From positions 1 through 7,024 of the forward strand of contig JAEWIH010000061.1 of the NCBI GenBank assembly GCA_023387245.1: 7,024 nt of DNA. The letters run 5' to 3'. Position 1 is the first letter of the stretch; each line of letters starts with the position of its first letter. Positions 1-6,071 of this stretch are shown piece by piece. The translations under genes were made by a program, and so were the position numbers. Source of the stretch: Bacillota bacterium. Its GTDB lineage: Bacteria; Bacillota_I; Bacilli_A; Erysipelotrichales; Erysipelotrichaceae. The notes beneath the pieces were generated by a model, which was not told where the DNA came from, did not search any database, and saw only the letters and a list, made by a program, of their open reading frames with translations.

Positions 1-258
1 TGCATATGCAATCGAAAAACACGAAACCAAACCCATAATCGCAAACGTCCCATTATATACCTGCATAAAAGGTTCGGTCCAATTAGCACCAAAAACCCCG
101 GCAATCATATTATTTAAATTATCGAACGGTAATTGACCGATGATTAAAAACAAACTACCAACAACCGTTAAAGGCAATATCGCTAACATACCATCTTTTA
201 ATGCGATGACACCTCGCATATTAACAAATTTCATAATATAATTAATGATTTTAGACAT
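1..258 (-). CDS. PTS EIIC, lactose/cellobiose family (5' part of gene, truncated by window edge)
   Basis: Membrane permease subunit of a phosphotransferase system; it would carry the sugar across the membrane while EIIB phosphorylates it. Only the first 86 codons are present and the frame stays open to position 1. The N-terminus reads MSKIINYIMKFVNMRGVIAL, followed by a KDGMLAILPLTVVGSLFLII stretch at about residues 21-40. That stretch forms the first membrane segment and is a hallmark of cellobiose/lactose-type EIIC. A second hydrophobic stretch begins near residue 69 (FAIMGLVSCF). The ATG at 256-258 follows an AGGAG ribosome binding site (complement of 268-272). The gene starts 22 nt after the EIIB stop and is third in the EIIA-EIIB-EIIC operon. 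Family assignment is firm; the sugar cannot be read from this fragment. Confidence 0.9.
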   Translation of the reverse strand, partial: MSKIINYIMKFVNMRGVIALKDGMLAILPLTVVGSLFLIIGQLPFDNLNNMIAGVFGANWTEPFMQVYNGTFAIMGLVSCFSIAYA

Positions 259-280
259 AATAACAATCTCCTATATAATT

Positions 281-592
281 TTATTTTTGTTCTAATAATC
301 CTAATGCAAACTCCAAAACTTTTTTGCCATCAAGCATCCCATAATCAGCCATAGGAATAACCGCTACAGGAACATTTTTTCCTGCACAAATAAATTTAGA
401 TTTTTCATAAGTATATGCAACTTGCGGACCAAGTAAAGCCACATCTAAACTACATACGTGTTCTTGTAATTTAGTCTGAGCAAATGCGCTGATCTCTACA
501 TCAATACCTTTCTCCTTTGCAGCTGCTCTCATATTATTAACCAACATACCGGTCGAAAAACCCGCTGCACAAAACAAACCTATTTTAATCAT
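281..592 (-). CDS. PTS EIIB, lactose/cellobiose family
   Basis: Cytoplasmic phosphocarrier that takes phosphate from EIIA on a cysteine and passes it to the incoming sugar at EIIC. From the ATG at 590-592 the protein has 103 residues, normal for this family. It opens MIKIGLFCAAGFSTGMLVNN, with the phospho-acceptor cysteine at residue 8 in the FCAAGFSTGMLV loop, equivalent to the CSAGMSTS loop of ChbB/CelA. The frame can be extended three codons upstream to a GTG at 599-601, but that GTG lies inside the AGAGGTG ribosome binding site (complement of 599-606), so the ATG is preferred. The EIIA stop codon (TGA, 598-600) sits in the same site, which suggests translational coupling. No key residue is missing. 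Confidence 0.93.
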   Translation of the reverse strand: MIKIGLFCAAGFSTGMLVNNMRAAAKEKGIDVEISAFAQTKLQEHVCSLDVALLGPQVAYTYEKSKFICAGKNVPVAVIPMADYGMLDGKKVLEFALGLLEQK

Positions 593-597
593 AAAAT

Positions 598-921
598 TCA
601 CCTCTTTAAACTTAACTCTTTTCTAAGATCTATAATCTCTTTAATTAGATTAATTTCGGTCATACTTGTCATTAAATGATCTTGAGAATGAACAAATAAC
701 GCCGTAATTTCCGACTTGACTCCCGAAGCTTCTTGTGCTAAAAACTTAGTCTGTAATTCATGAGCAGCAATCATCGCCTCCTCAGCTAACAAAACCTCTG
801 AATCACACTTTTCATATTCACCTTTTTTTACATGATCTAACGCTTGGTAAATATGATTTTTCGCATCTCCCGCATTTAAAATCAATCCCATGATTATTTG
901 GTCAGGAACTATCATTTCCAT
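598..921 (-). CDS. PTS EIIA, lactose/cellobiose family
   Basis: Cytoplasmic phosphotransfer protein that receives phosphate from HPr and hands it to EIIB; the family forms helical trimers. The protein has 107 residues, full length. It opens with an IIMGLILNAGDAKNHIYQAL helix, typical of LacF/ChbA. The active-site segment VHSQDHLMTSM contains the expected phospho-histidine (H78), the aspartate that binds the metal in LacF (D81), and a second histidine (H82). The ATG at 919-921 lies about 8 nt after a strong AGGAGG (complement near 928-934). It is the first gene of the PTS operon, about 50 nt downstream of the predicted transcription start. The following EIIB ribosome binding site overlaps its stop codon. 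Confidence 0.94.
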   Translation of the reverse strand: MEMIVPDQIIMGLILNAGDAKNHIYQALDHVKKGEYEKCDSEVLLAEEAMIAAHELQTKFLAQEASGVKSEITALFVHSQDHLMTSMTEINLIKEIIDLRKELSLKR

Positions 922-947
922 TTCATTTACCTCCTATCCTATACTAC

Positions 948-961
948 TGAAAGCGATTTCC
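948..961. promoter_or_regulatory. Candidate cre (CcpA) site in the PTS operon leader
   Basis: TGAAAGCGATTTCC matches the core catabolite-responsive element pattern TGNAARCGNWWWC at all 13 positions; only the usual final A is C here. It lies about +10 to +23 from the predicted PTS start. A CcpA-HPr(Ser-P) complex bound there would be expected to block early elongation when preferred sugars are present. The match is seen in the sequence; the role is inferred from CcpA systems in Bacillota. Confidence 0.6.
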
Positions 962-976
962 TTTTCTTGTGTCTTA

Positions 977-1005
977 ATTTTAACAATCTCTAGTTACTTT
1001 TTCAA
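977..1005 (-). promoter_or_regulatory. Sigma-A-type promoter of the PTS operon
   Basis: On the minus strand the -35 is TTGAAA (complement of 1000-1005) and the -10 is TAAAAT (complement of 977-982), with an exact 17-bp spacer. The predicted start is near 970, leaving a leader of about 49 nt before the EIIA ATG. It is the best -35/-10 pair in the 927-1080 intergenic region. It lies downstream of the SorC-gene terminator, so the PTS genes appear to be transcribed separately from the regulators. Confidence 0.65.
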
Positions 1006-1031
1006 CACTTTTGTTTTTATTTTTTTAATTA

Positions 1032-1045
1032 TGCACATTTGTGCA
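1032..1045. promoter_or_regulatory. 14-bp palindrome, candidate operator of the SorC-type regulator
   Basis: TGCACATTTGTGCA is two perfect 6-bp arms around a TT centre. Its centre is about 68 bp upstream of the predicted PTS transcription start and 27 bp separate it from the -35 element, a position typical of an activator site. It lies between the SorC-family gene and the PTS genes, the likely targets. It has no U-run and only a 2-nt centre, so it is not a terminator. Assignment to SorC rather than DeoR is an inference from position and symmetry. Confidence 0.5.
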
Positions 1046-1058
1046 AAGAATAAAACAA

Positions 1059-1082
1059 AAAAATAGGCAAATGCCTATTTTT
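1059..1082 (-). terminator. Rho-independent terminator of the two-regulator operon
   Basis: On the minus strand AAAAATAGGC and GCCTATTTTT form a stem of about 10 bp with a four-base loop, followed by a run of seven T in all before G. The hairpin starts inside the TAA stop codon of the SorC-type gene (1081-1083). It separates transcription of the regulator pair from the PTS operon. The A-rich left side gives some potential to act on the plus strand too, but no plus-strand gene ends here. Confidence 0.75.
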
Positions 1083-2034
1083 AACGAAAATTTTCATCTT
1101 TATCATGCTCTAGCATTTTAATGATCGTCACATAATCTGTAACCAAACGATTAACATATTTATTCTTGATTACATCTAAAATCGCCTCTGATTTTTCGAT
1201 CCCATAAGCAACAGCAACAATATTTTCAATCTTTTTCAAATCATTTAACGGAATTGCGATTGTCCGCTTATCCAGATTGTTTACTTCACTTCTTTCTCCA
1301 TGCACTAAAAAACGACAACATATTTCACCAACAGCTTTACTATTTCGAATTGTTTGAAAGTCCTTTAACTCAAGCATATCTAACCAATGTTTATTATTTT
1401 CTTCGACTTTACCGCCAATTCCGACAATAGCAATATCCAGATTTTCCCAACTATTACGTATTTCCTCAAAATACTTAGATTTAATTATCCCTTGAGCTAG
1501 CTGTTTGTTTTCTTGAACTACCATCGCATTTACTAATGAACATTCGCCCTGATATTTAAGTGCCATTGCATAAACCAAAGTATTAACATGGTATCTAACA
1601 TTGATTTTACTAGGGCCGCCAGTTAACGGGAAAAATTTAACGCCCTCCATTGATTTAGGAACCATATGCTCAATAACATCGCTCAATGTCTTTCCCCACG
1701 AAACGCCGACCTTACAATTATTAAACAACAAATCTCTCACCACACCAGCGCCAACTCTTGCAACCTCGCTACCAATATTTTCTTCGGTATTCATAACTAT
1801 ATCAACACTTTTTAAACCGTATTTTTCTTTAATATAATTTTCAAGCCTAAACATTTCAGTATCAAAACCGTTAATATCTATTTTAACTATCCCCTGATCT
1901 CTAGCACTTTTTAACATCCTGCTAATAGTCGTTCGGTATATCCCTAACTCTGTAGCGATTTCGCTTTGACTTTTATTTTTAACATAATAAAGATAAGCAA
2001 TCTTAGCAAGTGTTTTTCTATTTTTATCACTCAT
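1081..2034 (-). CDS. SorC-family sugar-binding transcriptional regulator
   Basis: DNA-binding regulator whose C-terminal domain, in this family, senses a phosphorylated sugar or intermediate. It has 317 residues, the usual SorC length. The N-terminal helix-turn-helix is at about residues 21-45 (SQSEIATELGIYRTTISRML). The sensor domain from about residue 60 shows family motifs in order: VGVSWGKTLSDV (109-120), PLTGG (136-140), VGIGG (204-208), GEICCRFL (236-243), and a C-terminal block with AYGIEKSEAIL (277-287) and LVTDY (297-301). The ATG at 2032-2034 follows AAGGTG (complement of 2043-2048), which overlaps the end of the DeoR gene only 5 nt upstream, so the two are cotranscribed. It probably acts at the 1032-1045 palindrome on the PTS operon. 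The ligand is unknown. Confidence 0.9.
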   Translation of the reverse strand: MSDKNRKTLAKIAYLYYVKNKSQSEIATELGIYRTTISRMLKSARDQGIVKIDINGFDTEMFRLENYIKEKYGLKSVDIVMNTEENIGSEVARVGAGVVRDLLFNNCKVGVSWGKTLSDVIEHMVPKSMEGVKFFPLTGGPSKINVRYHVNTLVYAMALKYQGECSLVNAMVVQENKQLAQGIIKSKYFEEIRNSWENLDIAIVGIGGKVEENNKHWLDMLELKDFQTIRNSKAVGEICCRFLVHGERSEVNNLDKRTIAIPLNDLKKIENIVAVAYGIEKSEAILDVIKNKYVNRLVTDYVTIIKMLEHDKDENFR

Positions 2035-2039
2035 ATCGC

Positions 2040-2783
2040 TTACACCTTAAAAATTTCAACGCCGGATTTCGAAATTTTTGTCTCTTTATCAAATGGAATA
2101 TTACTATCAGTAATAATTTTATTAATATCCCCCAATTTAAACTGACTAACATTACCCGCTTTCAAAAACTTAGAAGAATCCGTCAAAACTACCACTTCGT
2201 CCGCAATCGCCATCATTCTAGAAACAACTTCCGTTCTCATCATATCTTTTCCGGTAAAACCAAATTCGTCCTCAAAACCATCAACACCAACAAACAAAAA
2301 GCGCACATGGAAAAATTTAAGCATTTCTTTCACCAAAGGACCCACTGTCACTTGGGAACTTTTTTGATATTCCCCACCCAAAAGAATAACTTTACAATTA
2401 TCATATTTACGAATACGATCGGCAATAAAAAATGAATTAGTAATTATTGTAATATTTTTCTTATAAGTCGCCAACGCTTCCGCTAATAATGCACATGTAG
2501 AACCCGATTCAATCAACACCGTCTCTCCATCATCAACAAATTCCGCAGCCTTAGTCGCGATCTTAAATTTAATATTATAATTTACCGAAAGACGGACATT
2601 TAAATCATCACCAGAATTAGACACAGCAAACCCATGTTCCCGACGCAAAAAACCTTTACTTTCTAATTTATCTAAGTCCTTACGCACAGTAACTCTAGAC
2701 ACCCCCAATTTTTCTGCCAGCGTATTAACATCTAACCGTTCGTTCTCGGACACTAATTTTAATATCTGTTCCAATCTCTCCAT
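2040..2783 (-). CDS. DeoR/GlpR-family transcriptional regulator
   Basis: Regulator of the DeoR sugar-metabolism family, 247 residues with the chosen start and typical for the family. The N-terminal winged helix-turn-helix spans about residues 3-55, with the recognition region LAEKLGVSRVTVRKDLDKLE at 22-41. The sensor domain follows: IESGSTCALLAEAL (91-104), IITNSFFIADRI (113-124), LLGGEYQKSSQVTVGPL (134-150), VGVDGF (165-170) and VLTDSSKF (199-206). The frame is open 19 codons further upstream, but the ATG at 2781-2783 has an AGAGGTGA ribosome binding site (complement of 2788-2795) and gives the normal family start MERLEQIL. It is first in a two-regulator operon and divergent from the activase, whose promoter contains a plausible DeoR-type repeat. 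Effector unknown, probably a sugar phosphate. Confidence 0.9.
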   Translation of the reverse strand: MERLEQILKLVSENERLDVNTLAEKLGVSRVTVRKDLDKLESKGFLRREHGFAVSNSGDDLNVRLSVNYNIKFKIATKAAEFVDDGETVLIESGSTCALLAEALATYKKNITIITNSFFIADRIRKYDNCKVILLGGEYQKSSQVTVGPLVKEMLKFFHVRFLFVGVDGFEDEFGFTGKDMMRTEVVSRMMAIADEVVVLTDSSKFLKAGNVSQFKLGDINKIITDSNIPFDKETKISKSGVEIFKV

Positions 2784-2800
2784 AGATTCACCTCTACATA

Positions 2801-2830
2801 ATTGTAACATTTTTATTTTAAAACCAACAA
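2801..2830 (-). promoter_or_regulatory. Possible promoter of the regulator operon (weak)
   Basis: On the minus strand TTGTTG (complement of 2825-2830) and TACAAT (complement of 2801-2806) are 18 bp apart. Transcription would start near 2794, almost at the ribosome binding site, giving a very short leader. I see no better pair in 2784-2908 on this strand, but the match is modest. Confidence 0.3.
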
Positions 2831-2848
2831 CAAATTTCAATTATTTAT

Positions 2849-2877
2849 GTTTCATTCGTAATTGATTAAGTTTCATT
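2849..2877. promoter_or_regulatory. GTTTCATT direct repeat, candidate DeoR-type operator
   Basis: GTTTCATT occurs at 2849-2856 and again at 2870-2877, 21 bp apart (two helical turns). A looser ATTTCAATT lies at 2834-2842. The second copy falls inside the -35/-10 spacer of the activase promoter, so a bound protein would occlude it. DeoR/GlpR-family repressors commonly bind tandem TTTC-type repeats, and the DeoR-type gene starts 66 bp away. The repeat is seen; the binding protein is inferred. Confidence 0.45.
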
Positions 2878-2890
2878 AGTGTGATATATT
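2862..2890 (+). promoter_or_regulatory. Promoter of the glycyl-radical-enzyme activase gene
   Basis: TTGATT (2862-2867) and TATATT (2885-2890) are separated by exactly 17 bp. The predicted start near 2897 lies just before the AGAGGT ribosome binding site (2898-2903), giving a leader of about 12 nt. The later TATAAT at 2903-2908 abuts the start codon and cannot serve as a sensible -10. Confidence 0.55.
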
Positions 2891-2908
2891 TGAAAATAGA
2901 GGTATAAT

Positions 2909-3676
2909 ATGAAGGGATTTGTTTTTAACATACAACATTTTTCAATTCACGATGGACCAGGAATCCGCACGACAGTCTTTTTAAAAGGTTGTCCATTAAA
3001 ATGCCCTTGGTGTTCTAATCCAGAATCACAAAATAAATATCCAGAACCAATGCTGGATGCCATTTCAAAGAAAATAACTACTGTAGGATATGAAAAAACT
3101 GTTGACGAAGTTATAAAAGAAGTTTTAAAAGATATCGACTTTTATCAAGAGTCAAATGGTGGCTTAACATTATCCGGGGGAGAAATTTTTGCGCAATACG
3201 ACTTCGCTAAAGAAATTTTAATTCAAGCCAAACAACACGATATCCATACTGCTATAGAAACAACTGGATTTACTAGTCAAGAAAACTTTATTAATTTAAT
3301 TCAATATGTAGACTTTATCTACTTAGATTTAAAACACTATGATGATTATAAGCATAAAAAACTCACTGGAGTTAGTAATCAACAAATTATAGAAAACATT
3401 AAATATGCTGTTAATAACCACCCAAATACCATACTAAGAATTCCTGTTATCCCTAATTTTAACGATAAACTAGAAGACGCTAACAAATTTGCTAATTTAC
3501 TAATCGATATGAATGCTAGAGAAGTGCAATTATTACCTTTTCATCAATTCGGGGAAAATAAATATGCTCTATTAAACAGGATTTATGAAATGGCTCACTT
3601 TAAAAATCTACACCCAGAAGATTTACAAGATTACCAACAAATATTTATAAACAAAAAAATTAATTGTTATTTTTAA
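2909..3676 (+). CDS. Glycyl radical enzyme activating enzyme (radical SAM, PflA/PflC family)
   Basis: Radical-SAM protein that reductively cleaves S-adenosylmethionine to place a radical on a glycine of a partner such as a pyruvate formate-lyase-like or diol dehydratase-like enzyme. It has 255 residues. After the family signature HDGPGIRTTVFLKGC comes the cluster motif CPLKCPWC (C28, C32, C35, a CX3CX2C that holds one [4Fe-4S]). Further motifs are LSGGE at 88-92, ETTG at 117-120 and LDLKHYDD at 139-146. Only about 25 residues separate C35 from the TVDEV helix, so the eight-cysteine ferredoxin-like insert of many activases is absent; the only other cysteine is C253. The ATG follows AGAGGT by 5 nt. 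The gene is divergent from the DeoR-type regulator. The partner enzyme is not in the window. Family certain, substrate enzyme unknown. Confidence 0.92.
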   Translation: MKGFVFNIQHFSIHDGPGIRTTVFLKGCPLKCPWCSNPESQNKYPEPMLDAISKKITTVGYEKTVDEVIKEVLKDIDFYQESNGGLTLSGGEIFAQYDFAKEILIQAKQHDIHTAIETTGFTSQENFINLIQYVDFIYLDLKHYDDYKHKKLTGVSNQQIIENIKYAVNNHPNTILRIPVIPNFNDKLEDANKFANLLIDMNAREVQLLPFHQFGENKYALLNRIYEMAHFKNLHPEDLQDYQQIFINKKINCYF

Positions 3677-3689
3677 AATTAATAAAAAC

Positions 3690-3720
3690 AATGGTGCCGA
3701 CATTAAAAATCGACACCATT
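3690..3720. terminator. Bidirectional Rho-independent terminator between the activase and prs
   Basis: AATGGTG (3690-3696) pairs with CACCATT (3714-3720), then a C-A mismatch, then CGA (3698-3700) with TCG (3710-3712), around a 9-nt loop. The plus strand continues TTATTTT and the minus strand reads GTTTTTATTAATTTT after the stem, so both sides have U-tracts. It begins 13 nt after the activase stop and 5 nt beyond the prs stop, serving both convergent genes. Confidence 0.85.
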
Positions 3721-3725
3721 TTATT

Positions 3726-4685
3726 TTACTGAAACAACTTCCAAATCTCAGAAACCGGATTATGATTAGTAATCGCTTCAATTGTCTTAGCAACCATATA
3801 AGCAATCGAAACTTGCTTAATTTTACTACACTTTTTCTGTTCCTCATTTAATTGAATCGAATTAGTAATCACCAACTCGGTAATAGCACTATTCTCAATT
3901 CTACTCACAGCATCTCTAGACAAAACACCATGAACACAACAACAATAAACTTCCTTAACGCCTTTATTCAACAATAAATCAACACCACCCAGTAACGAAC
4001 CACCAGTATCAATAATATCATCAACAATAATCGCAATTTTATTCTCAACATCACCAATTAAATTAATCGCCTCAGCCACATTCGGCTTAGTTCGGCGTTT
4101 ATCAATAATCGCAATCGAAGAATTAGGAATAGCATCAGACAACCTTCTAGCCCTAGTAGCCCCACCATGATCTGGCGAAACAACAACTACCTCATCTAAA
4201 AAATGTTTATTACGATAATATTGACCAAATAAAGCCGTAGCACTCAAATCATCTATCGGAATATTAAAGAACCCTTGAATTTGAGGCGCATGCAAATCTA
4301 AAGTAACTACCCGATCAGCACCAGCAGCCTGCAATAAATCAGCCATTAACTTAGCACTAATCGGCTGTCTAGCCCGAGCCTTACGATCCTGTCTTGCATA
4401 TCCATAATATGGAGTAACAACTGTAATCTCTTTAGCAGAAGCTCGCTTACAAGCATCTAAAGCAATTAAAATCTCCATATAATTCTCTGAAACAGGATAA
4501 TTAGTCGACTGAATAATAAAAACATTTCTACCCCGAACACTCACCTCAGGCTCTACCAAAATCTCACCATCAGCAAAATGATCAACCTTAATCATCGATC
4601 TCTCAATATTTAAATGTCGACAAATTTCATCAGCCAACTCAACACTACTACTCAACGCAAAAACTATTGTATTATCACCACTCAT
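3726..4685 (-). CDS. prs: Ribose-phosphate pyrophosphokinase (PRPP synthetase)
   Basis: Cytoplasmic enzyme that transfers pyrophosphate from ATP to ribose 5-phosphate, making PRPP for purine, pyrimidine, histidine, tryptophan and NAD synthesis. It has 319 residues, close to Bacillus Prs (317). Visible motifs are FADGE (37-41), the ATP-binding flexible loop PYYGYARQDRKARARQPISA (92-111), DLHAPQIQGFF with metal-binding H132 (130-140), SPDHGG (170-175), IIDKRR with catalytic K196 (194-198), and the PRPP loop VDDIIDTGGSL (221-231). That loop has GGS where many orthologues have AGT, a conservative change. The ATG at 4683-4685 is preceded by AGAGGG, which lies inside the last codons of glmU; only one base separates the glmU stop from this start. 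It is the last gene of the operon and ends at the shared terminator. Confidence 0.97.
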   Translation of the reverse strand: MSGDNTIVFALSSSVELADEICRHLNIERSMIKVDHFADGEILVEPEVSVRGRNVFIIQSTNYPVSENYMEILIALDACKRASAKEITVVTPYYGYARQDRKARARQPISAKLMADLLQAAGADRVVTLDLHAPQIQGFFNIPIDDLSATALFGQYYRNKHFLDEVVVVSPDHGGATRARRLSDAIPNSSIAIIDKRRTKPNVAEAINLIGDVENKIAIIVDDIIDTGGSLLGGVDLLLNKGVKEVYCCCVHGVLSRDAVSRIENSAITELVITNSIQLNEEQKKCSKIKQVSIAYMVAKTIEAITNHNPVSEIWKLFQ

Positions 4686-4686
4686 A

Positions 4687-6069
4687 CTATTTACCCTCTT
4701 TTCTCATTTTATTTTTTTCAATATAAGCAAAGCCACCCTGTTTCTTAACACAAACTTCACTTCTCTCAATCACTAAATCATCAGCATCAACACTCTTACT
4801 CAATGTCGACCCAGCAGCCACAACCGCACCAGCCCCAATCTCTATCGGAGCCACTAAATTAACATTAGAACCTATAAAAGCACGATCATTAATAATCGTT
4901 CTAAACTTCTCAGCACCATTATAATTAACAGTAACTACACCACAACCAATATTAACACCACAACCAACATCACAATCACCCAAATAGCTTAAATGGGAAC
5001 ACTTGCTATTGTTAGACATGATCGTATTTTTAAGTTCCACAAAATTACCAATCCGACAACCACTAGAAATCTGACTATGCCCTCTTATATGCGCAAAAGG
5101 ACCAATAGTCACATCATTATCAATAATACTATCAATAATCTTAGACGACTCTATCAAACAATCATTACCAATAACGCTATCTTCAATATAACTATTAGGC
5201 TTAATAATACTACCCTCACCAATCACGCTACAACCAACAATATAAGTATTTGGATAAATAACAACATCTTTAGACAACTTAGCATGCATAGAAATAGTCG
5301 TATTATTTTCATCAATAATTATAACACCCTGGCTCATCCAATAACGATTGATTTCTAATTTTAAATCTCGCTCTAAGGTAATTAACTCCATCTTAGTATT
5401 AACGCCTCGACCCTCATTCGCATTTTTTAAACAATAGCAACCAACTCGCTTATTATTTTTAACCATTAAATCAATAATATCCGTCAAATAATACTCACCA
5501 GCCACATTATCATTATTAATCAAAGGCAAATAATCAAACAACAAGCGATTATCAATACAATAAATACCGCTATTAACCTCATTAACCAATAACTCGCTAG
5601 CACTAGCATCTTTAGCCTCAACTATTTTTAAAACACTACCATCATGATCACGAATAATTCGACCATATTTTGCGCCATCATCCAACAACATTGACACAAC
5701 TACACAATCATAATCTCGCTTAAACTCTAAAATCTCATTTATAGATTCCTGACTAATAGCAACAACATCACCACTAACAATCAGTGTCACCCCATCTCGA
5801 TTTTTTAACTCATCAACTCGCTTAATAGCATCAGCAGTCCCTAACTGTTTTGGCAACTGATAACAAACAAAAATGTCATCATCAATCACAGCACTAACCT
5901 CATCCCCTTGATGACCTAAAACAGCATAAATCTCATTAAATTCACACTGCCTTAAAGTCGTCAATAAATTATTTATCAGCGGCTTACCAAAAAAAGGAGC
6001 TACCACCTTATGATGCTTAGACTGCATTCTACTACCAACACCAGCAGCCATAACAATCGCATATTTCAT
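4687..6069 (-). CDS. glmU: Bifunctional GlmU: GlcN-1-P acetyltransferase / GlcNAc-1-P uridylyltransferase
   Basis: Makes UDP-GlcNAc for peptidoglycan by acetylating glucosamine-1-P (C-terminal domain) and then transferring UMP (N-terminal domain). It has 460 residues. The nucleotidyltransferase domain (about 1-228) shows MAAGVGSRM (7-15), K21, QLGTADA (75-81), GD with metal ligand D101, EYYLTDII (192-199) and GVN with N224. The left-handed beta-helix (about 250-440) carries R329, NFVELK with K347, HLSYLGD with catalytic H359 and Y362, and NYNG with N382 plus K388. An ATG two codons upstream (6073-6075) overlaps the ksgA stop, but MKYAIVMAAG fits the family and lies about 7 nt after GGGGG. Some pocket motifs differ from classic GlmU (GTADA for GTGHA, GDVVA for GDVPL), and there are about 14 cysteines. 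Confidence 0.95.
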   Translation of the reverse strand: MKYAIVMAAGVGSRMQSKHHKVVAPFFGKPLINNLLTTLRQCEFNEIYAVLGHQGDEVSAVIDDDIFVCYQLPKQLGTADAIKRVDELKNRDGVTLIVSGDVVAISQESINEILEFKRDYDCVVVSMLLDDGAKYGRIIRDHDGSVLKIVEAKDASASELLVNEVNSGIYCIDNRLLFDYLPLINNDNVAGEYYLTDIIDLMVKNNKRVGCYCLKNANEGRGVNTKMELITLERDLKLEINRYWMSQGVIIIDENNTTISMHAKLSKDVVIYPNTYIVGCSVIGEGSIIKPNSYIEDSVIGNDCLIESSKIIDSIIDNDVTIGPFAHIRGHSQISSGCRIGNFVELKNTIMSNNSKCSHLSYLGDCDVGCGVNIGCGVVTVNYNGAEKFRTIINDRAFIGSNVNLVAPIEIGAGAVVAAGSTLSKSVDADDLVIERSEVCVKKQGGFAYIEKNKMRKEGK

Positions 6070-6071
6070 GA

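Noticed and set aside
912..926. ATG at 924-926 opening a four-codon frame (M-K-W-K) just before the EIIA start
   Set aside because: It is only about 4 nt from the AGGAGG core and ends inside EIIA; probably a chance ATG rather than a leader peptide.
1601..1837. Plus-strand 78-codon open frame inside the SorC-type gene
   Set aside because: Antisense to a well-supported regulator; no recognisable domain and no convincing ribosome binding site, so it is a shadow frame.
2010..2435. Plus-strand 141-codon open frame across the DeoR/SorC junction
   Set aside because: Antisense to two clear genes; composition rich in Asn, His and Phe as expected for the reverse strand of AT-rich coding DNA.
2903..2908. 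TATAAT directly before the activase ATG as a possible -10 box
   Set aside because: It would start transcription inside the coding sequence and would waste the good AGAGGT site; the 2862-2890 pair explains the gene better.
3623..3847. Minus-strand 74-codon frame across the shared terminator and the prs 3' end
   Set aside because: It crosses the terminator hairpin and overlaps prs in another frame; the hydrophobic look comes from T-rich sequence.
4900..5300. Repetitive-looking AC-rich tract, considered as tandem repeat or low-complexity element
   Set aside because: On the minus strand it encodes the GlmU left-handed beta-helix hexapeptides; repetition is at protein level and there is no exact DNA repeat unit.
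4993..5358. Plus-strand 121-codon open frame inside glmU
   Set aside because: Antisense to the GlmU beta-helix; the repetitive Asn/Thr/Ile composition mirrors the hexapeptide repeats on the coding strand.
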